This document shows, piece by piece, positions 56,989-64,000 of a stretch of 64,000 nucleotides of DNA; within the stretch, counting starts at the first letter, position 1; the number at the start of each line of letters is the position of its first letter. The position numbers were made by a program, and so were the translations under genes. Origin of the DNA: Allium sativum (taxonomy: Eukaryota; Streptophyta; Magnoliopsida; Asparagales; Amaryllidaceae). The stretch spans positions 54,028,501 through 54,092,500 of the forward strand of contig CM060911.1 in NCBI GenBank assembly GCA_030737875.1. Reading direction: 5' to 3'. The notes beneath the pieces were generated by a model. The model saw only the letters and a list, made by a program, of their open reading frames with translations. It had not been told where the DNA came from and did not search any database.

Positions 56989-57757
56989 TCCTCTATATTC
57001 TTCTATTCCTGATATATCCAGTTATTTCTGCTATATTACGCTATTCCTGCTGTATCTTAGATGAAAGAAACAAATTGAAAAATGACATCTTTACATTATA
57101 AAAATTATGAAGGTAAGTTTTCTAATTTTTTTAATATATATTTTTTGAAAACAAAAATACTCTATATTCTATAAAATTTAATTAAGTCAAATAACAATTT
57201 AGTTTACTTACAGATATTTGCAAATGTTTTTGTTTAAAATTAAGAATGTACAAATTATAGTTAAACTGAGTGCTAGTTTTTACATTCGTAAAAACATAAC
57301 GAACGAGTTACTTGTGCTATTTAGAGTCATTTTCTATATCCTGCTACTTCCTCACTTTATCTCCGCCATGACTTTTTGGACCTCCGCCGCATTGGATCTG
57401 TTAAATGCTTTAACTGCACAAGGAAGAGATGACATCTAGTTTGAAATTTGAAAAGTCAAGTTAGATGCAATTTGTAATCTCGGTTTGTATATGTTGCTTA
57501 TAACGTGATTTTATATTTTTAATTTATTAAATTATATTTTAATGAACAAAATGAAATCTATATGGAATTAGTTGAATGCTTTAAACGTAGATCTATATTT
57601 TAATCTTTTACAATAAAGTATAATTTTAGTTTTGATTGTTTATGTTTGTACTACTTACGTTTTTATTGCATTAGATATTTACTTGTGAATAAAAGGATTT
57701 TAACAAAAATCAAAGTTCCAAATTGAATGTAATAACAGTTTAATTGGTGTTATTAGA
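56989..57757. other. Stretch with no recognisable feature
   Basis: AT-rich single-copy-looking sequence. A 73-codon frame (57218-57439) matches nothing I know. It could be the flank into which RT-6 inserted or an eroded transposon. Confidence 0.4.
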
Positions 57758-57758
57758 A

Positions 57759-58099
57759 TGTTTGGACTAAATTTCATACATACATAATTGGATATACATG
57801 TATGTGGTCATACAAAATTTACTTCCTATTTTCAAATTGTCTAATATGAACTTTTTTACCTTCTATTTGACTAAGACAATAATATATACATATAATTCAT
57901 TATTTGTTATAAAACGAACACAGAACAGAAGAAACAAGGGAGAGAGGACATTTCTATTCATTCAGATGTGTCATTATTTCTATTACATTGGCTCCTTTAT
58001 ATATCGGTTTTGGAGCTGATGTTTAACTTATTCCCATGATGTGGGACTAAACAGAGAACTAATAAAAGCATATTCACAACATTTATATATTTTACAACA
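57759..58099 (-). mobile_element. Probable 3' LTR of a minus-strand Copia-like element
   Basis: On the minus strand a purine tract AAGGAGGTG (58100-58108) is followed by TGTTGTAAAATATATAAATG, then GTCCCACATCATGGGA and a TATA-like ATATATAAAGGAGCC (about 57990-58004), the usual look of a short Copia LTR promoter. The left boundary (57759) is a guess. The first bases do not align convincingly with the right LTR at 63908, so the pairing of the two LTRs is unproven. Confidence 0.35.
57996..58004 (-). promoter_or_regulatory. Candidate TATA box, minus-strand LTR
   Basis: ATATATAAA on the minus strand, about 95 bp after the presumed LTR start. Confidence 0.45.
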
Positions 58100-58254
58100 C
58101 ACCTCCTTGAATATGCATCTTCAAAATCTTAAATGCTCTGCTAACTTGAAGTTTTCCCTTTTAAAACATATAGGATGATTGCTCCCCTTATTATTATTAT
58201 CTTGCTTGCATATATCCGTTCAGTCGATACAACTATTGTCTATTGCCTTCAAAA

Positions 58255-59245
58255 CTCTGCCAGGAAAACCCAATGGGAAAAACCTTGAACGAGAAAAATA
58301 GTCTGCAACGTTTGACATTATGAATACCATATTAAAATGATATTCCTTAAAGGAGTTTGATGCTTCTGAATCAAAAAAAAACCCTCATTAAAAACTTTTT
58401 ATGAAAAACCCTATAGGAAAAATCATAAACAAGGAAAATAGTGCAAATTTATTTCCTTTTTAGGTAACATGTTTTACAATGTTACCGTAAGGGTTGATAC
58501 TTCAGGATCAAGATAATGCCTCATTAAAAATCTTACTAACAAAACCCAGTAGGAAAAATATTAGTGAAGGAAAACAGTACATTATATCATAATTTTATAT
58601 GCATCCCATTTTTATAACTCATTATTCAATTAGTCTATTGATGTAGTCGACACATGCAAATTTTGAACATCATCTTCTGGAATGTTGATTTTGAAATCGC
58701 CTTTGAGAACAGATCTTGATATTCTTGAACTGAATTTGTTTCTCCTCATTCTTGTTATCCTTTCATTCATGCGTGAAGAGAAATTTAGAAGAAATTTGCT
58801 CCATCCTATCAGCCTTGATGTAATTCACTTGAATTTAAGCCATGCAAATTGCCTTGTCTTCATAAGTAATAGTTTACCGCTTCAAAAGATGTTTGATACT
58901 TCTAGATCAAAATGTTGCCTCGTTAAAACCTTACTAAGAAAAACCCATGGGAAAAATCTTAGTGAAGGAAAAAGAGTACAATATAAAATGTCATATTTAT
59001 TACGTCAAAAGTAGTATGATACTTTTGGATCAATGTTATGCCTCGTTAAAACATTAATAAGAAAAACCCAGTGGGAAAAATCTTAATTAAGGAAAAAGAG
59101 TACATTATAACTTATTTTGTTCATTACTTTTGGGTTGATACTTCTGGATCATGACCCTTGCCTCATTAAAACCTTACTAAGAAAACCCAATGGGGAAAAA
59201 CTTAGTTAAGGAAAAAGAGTGCATTATATCATACTTATGGATGCT
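58255..59245. repeat. Diverged ~125-bp cassettes (CCTCGTTAAAA...AAAACCCA...GGAAAAA)
   Basis: Six copies, at about 58255, 58356, 58494, 58892, 59018 and 59136. Most have a GATACTTCTGGATC hairpin, then TGCCT(C)(A/G)TTAAAACCTTACTAAG, AAAACCCA(A/G)TGGG and GGAAAAAGAGTACATTATA. The last copy ends next to ATGCTCCCCCTGA. Similar text is common in plant repeat sequence; its role is unknown to me. Confidence 0.75.
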
Positions 59246-61185
59246 CCCCCTGATTTAATAATTTCCTATGAATTCATATTCTTCTTTCAATAATTCAAAT
59301 TGCTTACAAATACTTCTTAATGAAGTTTTTCTTATAAAACTTCATGTGTATTTCCATGCTTCAGTCATGCTTTCTTATTTAAGACGCCTCCCTTTTGTGA
59401 TTCATATGATACTAATATTAATTTATGAATACACTTCAGGTGCTTATAATTTTCTGTTTCAGTCGGACTTGCATATTGCAATACATATTTGATGAATAAG
59501 ACAACTTTCGTTACTAAGCAGGAAGTAATCTACTCATCTTGAAGTATATCATGATTTTCATTACAATAATACTTAGAAGAATGAAGTATATCAAGATTTT
59601 CATTACAACAATACTAAGCAGGGAGTAATCTACTCACCTTGAATATCAAGATTTTCATTACAACAATACTTAGAAGAATGTTTCAATCTATAATCCATGT
59701 TCTTGGTATTCTTTATAATAACAAATGTTATTTATGTTCTTCAGGAACTTATATATTATAATAAGTTTTGCATATCGCTACTACCACTTCAATGGATATT
59801 AAGAGTTTTATTACAACAATTCTTGAAAGCAGGAAGTGATCTGCTCATCATGAATTATTTCAAGATTTTCATCACAACAATACTTAAAAGAATATTGTAA
59901 TCTATATTTCTTGGTCTTTATCACTACCAAAGTTATTTACATTCTTCTGGAATTTGTATACTTTCATCGTTTATAGCTTCAGGGTATTGTAAGTGATTTT
60001 AATCACTTTCACCACTTTAATCAATTCATTTTTCTCTGAAAATACAATGCTCATGGCACTTACCATGTCATTGACACTCTATGGTGCTTCAGTAACTTCC
60101 ATGTGTTTTTGTCATTATATATATATTTCTATTTTTGTCTTATGAACTACAGGTTCATATCTTATGGACTACAGGTCCATATATCTTATTTAGGATAATT
60201 TCATTATGGCCAATCATGTTTCTCTCTAATATGGGATTTTTAATCCATTTATAAATATAAGCACTTTATTATTTATTAATTTATCATCGATGATTATTTC
60301 TTGTCAGTTCTATACATAATTTATTGAGATCTCAAAACTTATCATGCTTTAGGTACCTAAACCACTTCTAGGGTTATTTTGACAATCATGTCATGAGTTT
60401 CTTTCAAAGCACCTTTTATGTTTCTTCAGGAACACTCACCTCCTTTATTTTGCATCTTTATGACTTACTCTAAAGATATTTTGAACTGACTTTTATACCA
60501 CATTTTCAGCTGTGATTTACACCTTTTGATCCTTCAGGGATTGAAATGTATACTGGAGAAAGTCTATTAGGGACATAATTGATAATTTATGCAAGTTACT
60601 TAATACTTAGCATAATTCTATATGTTAGCAAATATTTAACAATGATGATTCCTTTATCCTCCCCCTCAATGTTGACAAACGTTGTCTTTTTAAATAATAA
60701 ACCTACTTTGGATTCATTTTTGATCCATTATAGCATCATAACTAGCAAATACATTAGATGTTTTTCGATTGTCGGAGGATCATGCTCTTATTAGTTGATA
60801 AGATGCATTCATATTGTATTGCTTATTCCCTTTCAATGATCTGATGACTTGGAGGAATTTTCTATCATTTGAATATGCACATGACTTCCGGTCAATCAAT
60901 ATTGATGTTAATCGACTTTCTAAAATATTAAATAGTATATGCATAATTTATAATATGAGCTCATGACAACTTCAGGTTGTTAATTAAATATTCACATATA
61001 TGTGTATATACGTGCGTCACGTATTCCATATGTAATTGATTTTCATATTCTTTCTTATTCGAGTTACCTATTTTATAACAAATTGTTCATAACGTTCCGA
61101 TCATTAATTTTTTCTTGTCAAGCAATGTCAATGCGAATCTTAAAGATCGCATCATAATATCCAAAATATCTGATTTGGAACTGTA

Positions 61186-61402
61186 TTGAACTTCTGGTTC
61201 AAATGAAATATATGAACAACTTTAAGTTGTAATCCATATTGAACTTCTGGTTCAAATAATATATAAATAATTTCAAGTTTGTTAAACTGTATTGAACTTC
61301 TGGTTCAACTGTATTGAACTTCCGTTTCCACTGTATTGAACTTCTGGTTCCACTGTGTTGAACTTCCGGTTCAAGTAAAATATATAACAACTTCGAGTTG
61401 TT
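61186..61402. repeat. Minisatellite of TTGAACTTCTGGTTCAA hairpins
   Basis: Six close-spaced copies (some with CCGG, CCGT or one broken arm), flanked by ACAACTTTAAGTTGT (61216) and AACAACTTCGAGTTGTT (61386). Confidence 0.85.
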
Positions 61403-61763
61403 AAAATTTATTCTTCAATAAAATATGTAAATATAAATATATAAGCAAGATACATCTCATTTTGAAAATTGTGCAACCTTTGGATGCATTATTATTGTCG
61501 CATATGATTTAATTTTTTTAAGAAATGTAATGTTATTATTTCATACAGTTTGGATAAAGCTTCAGGCTTTTAAATTATGAAGTGTTTCAAATTCATTGAT
61601 TGAGTAACTTCGAGTTCCTATGCATATATATACACATGTATATCAATTTTATAAATATATGATGAACTTCTGTTTCTCAATCTTTTAACATACTTTTAAT
61701 TTAGAAACTTTTACATTTTTGCTAATTGACAAGATTTCAAACTTGTATACTTCATCAAAAAGG

Positions 61764-61765
61764 TT

Positions 61766-61811
<46 letters not shown>

Positions 61812-61830
61812 TATATATATACATATATAC

Positions 61831-61882
<52 letters not shown>
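61764..61882. repeat. ATAC/TA microsatellite
   Basis: CATATA and CATA units grading into a pure TA tract. Explains the Ile-Tyr-rich frames on both strands. Confidence 0.95.
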
Positions 61883-61885
<3 letters not shown>

Positions 61886-63396
61886 TCAAGATTTCAGGTC
61901 CAAGACTTTGAGTTATACAACTTCCAGTATAAATATTTTCTTTGCACAACTTTAGGTTGTGGTTCTATCCTTTCTTCCATAACATTAGTTATTACTAGCT
62001 AAATATATCGAATAATAATACATATGTTTATTCTTATTCCAAATACAAACATACATCAATTAACTAACAATAACTAATGCATTCAATGCATTTATGACAA
62101 TAAGATAATATAATATATTATCATAACAATGCATTCTCTAACATTCAATGCATTTATGATAATAAAGTAATATAATATATTTATCAATCACATAATCAAC
62201 ATTTTACATTCTCTAACATGAACGGTTCAAAAATTTACAGATCTATACATAAAATTCACAACTATAAACAAAAATAAACTACATGTCTCATATTCAAAAA
62301 AAAAAAATCATTCTTTGATATGAATGATTTGAAAAACTTGTAAATTTATACATAAAATTCACAAACATAAAAATTACATACTTTTTTAAATTCAAGAACT
62401 TTTAGATCTTTCTTTTTATATCAAAATTGGTTCTTGCCTTTTTAAAAATCGCATATTCTAAATTTTCATGTAATGAAAAAAATGGTTTTTGCATTCACTT
62501 CCGATGTGCAGAATTAAGATCAATATTTAGATCTTAACATAATATGATCTTCAGGATGCGTATTTTATTTATAAAACTTTTTCCTAAAAAACAATAAAAA
62601 CATTTCTTCTGGAAATATGATATGTTCTAAAATTACTGTAATAAAACTTCAGGTTTTATTATTATTCACTTATTATTATTGTATATTTTAAATGGAAGCA
62701 AATCCTATAGATTTTCTTTTATTCACATATGATAGTCATTTCCTTAATAAATATGATACAATGCATCATAAATAAATTACATAAAAAATGTCATAAATTA
62801 ATGCTAGAATTAATGCCACATAAAAATTACATATAAATGACATAGTAAATGTGTTAAATAACATTAATGAACATAATAATAAATATTATGTATATCTGAC
62901 CATAATATAACTACATAAAATGTTAGTATGTCATTTTTCCTTTGGCTTGTTATTGGAATACTTAACTAAGCCATAAATGATGCAGTTTAGATAAACATGC
63001 AAACTATTGCTCCTTTTATTTTATGTTGACTGAAACATGAAAGTGCAGTATATCTTTCACATGCTCCAAACATATAAAATATATGTATCTATTAAACATA
63101 AATGCATTAAATAAATAAATAAAATCTTTTCTTATTCGCAATAGAAACAAGCTGAATTACTTAATTTCTATAGCCAAAGCATTTAATGCATTTATGATAT
63201 TATCATAACAACCACAATTAATGCATTTATAATAAAAAAAATGCAATGGATCGTTATGTGGCCAAAAAAATGTAAACCAATATTATAGCGAATTGATTTA
63301 ACTGCAAATATATATAAAACAATGAAACAAAAAACATTTCATCTCAGATCTTGGCCTGCATACTTGACTCAAAATTTCTAAAATATCCCAAATACC

Positions 63397-63423
63397 ATAT
63401 ATATATATATATATATATATATA
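63397..63423. repeat. (AT)n microsatellite
   Basis: Short pure AT tract in the Copia-like interior. Confidence 0.9.
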
Positions 63424-63892
63424 ACTGTTTGTCCAAATTAATTAAATCAAGGAGCTGATTTCCTTGCATAAATGGTTCTAGATTATTCAAACCATTATAT
63501 TCAATCAATAAACAGTGGAGGAAAACAATCGTTCATAACATATTCAAAATGTTCTTACTAAGTGATTCGGAATAATATGCAATAACTTATGTTATGACTG
63601 ACAAAATTTGTTTTCCAATTTTTAGAACAATTCAAATTATTTCCAAAAAAAATGACTTAATTTTTTTCTTAATCTTCTAGATCTATCTTTTGAAATCAAA
63701 AGAGTTTCATAAGTCAACCTTTAATTTTCAATGCTAAAGCAAACCAAAGATTGCAAGTGGAAACATAAGTTATATGATCAGATCTAAATCCAAAAAAAAA
63801 AAAAAGGATGAAACCACAAACTATAAACATCAAAACCTTAATTTCATATATTCTTCAAACCAATAAAATTCTCAATAAAATCAATTATGGGC

Positions 63893-63905
63893 GGCTCTGA
63901 TACCA
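63893..63905 (-). other. Primer-binding site, Copia-like element
   Basis: Minus strand TGGTATCAGAGCC, two bases (AG) after an LTR end reading TTCCAACA. Complementary to initiator tRNA-Met. Confidence 0.85.
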
Positions 63906-63907
63906 CT

Positions 63908-64000
63908 TGTTGGAATTTCTATATACTTAATAATTGAAAAATCATGAAATTCCATATTTGAATAGATGACCCCATATTGATTTAATTGAGAATAAATCAG
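63908..64000 (-). mobile_element. 5' LTR of the minus-strand Copia-like element (only its end in the window)
   Basis: Plus strand begins TGTTGGAATTTC directly next to the PBS spacer. It contains GGAATTTC(63912-63919)/GAAATTCC(63946-63953), an eight-base-pair stem. The rest runs off the window. Confidence 0.7.

Larger units (their letters stand above)
58356..62659. repeat. Family of stem-loops with TTCAG/TTCTG loops and varied stems
   Basis: Examples: TTTGAT/ATCAAA (58356), TTGAT/ATCAA (58494), GTTC/GAAC (59737), ATTC/GAAT (59941), ATCC/GGAT (60529), ACAAC/GTTGT (60966), TTGAAC/GTTCAA (61186, 61239, 61292, 61359), AAAGC/GCTTT (61556), ATTTC/GAAAT (62602), ATAAAAC/GTTTTAT (62641). Related loops TACAG (60142, 60164), TTTAG (61945) and TCG (61386, 61606) occur. 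Stems are 4-7 bp. Confidence 0.8.
58100..63907 (-). mobile_element. Interior of the minus-strand Copia-like element, non-coding
   Basis: Bounded on the right by a PBS at 63905 and probably on the left by a PPT-like run at 58100. No gag or pol motif in 5.8 kb on either strand; the longest frame is 110 codons and carries only repeat sequence. It contains diverged 125-bp cassettes, a family of TTCAG-loop hairpins and microsatellites. Either a non-autonomous element or several decayed ones. Confidence 0.45.

Noticed and set aside
57218..57439. 73-codon frame as a host exon
   Set aside because: No recognisable motif or splice context; single weak frame in AT-rich sequence.
58682..59014. 110-codon frame
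   Set aside because: Crosses the 125-bp repeat cassettes; composition follows the repeats rather than a protein family.
61719..61955. Ile-Tyr/His repeat proteins on both strands
   Set aside because: Translations of an ATAC/TA microsatellite.

Overview
This window is AT-rich plant nuclear DNA made almost entirely of nested transposable elements. No host gene, rRNA gene or tRNA gene can be supported. The evidence for a plant is: LTR termini of the TGTAAC...GTTACA type, primer-binding sites matching plant initiator tRNA-Met, a CACTA (En/Spm) DNA transposon with TNP2-type transposase exons, and a Copia-style minus-strand LTR at the right edge. I cannot name the species. Element names RT-1 to RT-6 are mine.

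Layout, outermost to innermost. The end of one LTR (RT-6, 55959-56988) flanks RT-4. RT-4 has its 5' LTR end at 14567-15122, a non-coding interior at 15123-17441, and a 3' LTR split into 17442-21037 and 55792-55958. RT-4's 5' LTR is interrupted by a minus-strand LTR (RT-5, 12269-14566), which is itself interrupted by RT-1 (LTRs 1-4838, partial, and 5873-12268). RT-4's 3' LTR is interrupted by a CACTA transposon (21038-55788; target duplication GCT). Inside that transposon sit RT-3 (21331-35841, minus strand) and RT-2 (37418-50525, plus strand, target duplication TATAG). RT-2 lands inside the transposase reading frame. Right of RT-6 is about 0.8 kb with nothing recognisable, then a probable minus-strand Copia-like element (58100-63907 interior, right LTR starting at 63908).

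RT-1, RT-2 and RT-3 share an unusual design: LTRs of about 6-7 kb around interiors of only 1034, 1117 and 476 bp, with no gag or pol. They carry no recognisable protein but many apparent RNA-structure modules. These are a stem-loop just after the PBS, a stem-loop just before the polypurine tract, a three-hairpin block near the LTR 3' end, and long arrays of short hairpins downstream of the presumed promoter. In several modules both stem arms change together between copies or families while the fold is kept, which suggests selection on structure. RT-3 also has a primer-binding region matching 46 of 48 bases of mature initiator tRNA-Met from the anticodon arm to CCA, far beyond a normal PBS.

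The right-hand 58.3-62.7 kb holds a second hairpin system: some two dozen short stem-loops with unrelated stems but the same five-base loop (TTCAG or TTCTG). The elements look like non-autonomous parasites that would depend on enzymes of an autonomous Ty3/gypsy-like relative not present here; that dependence is inference.
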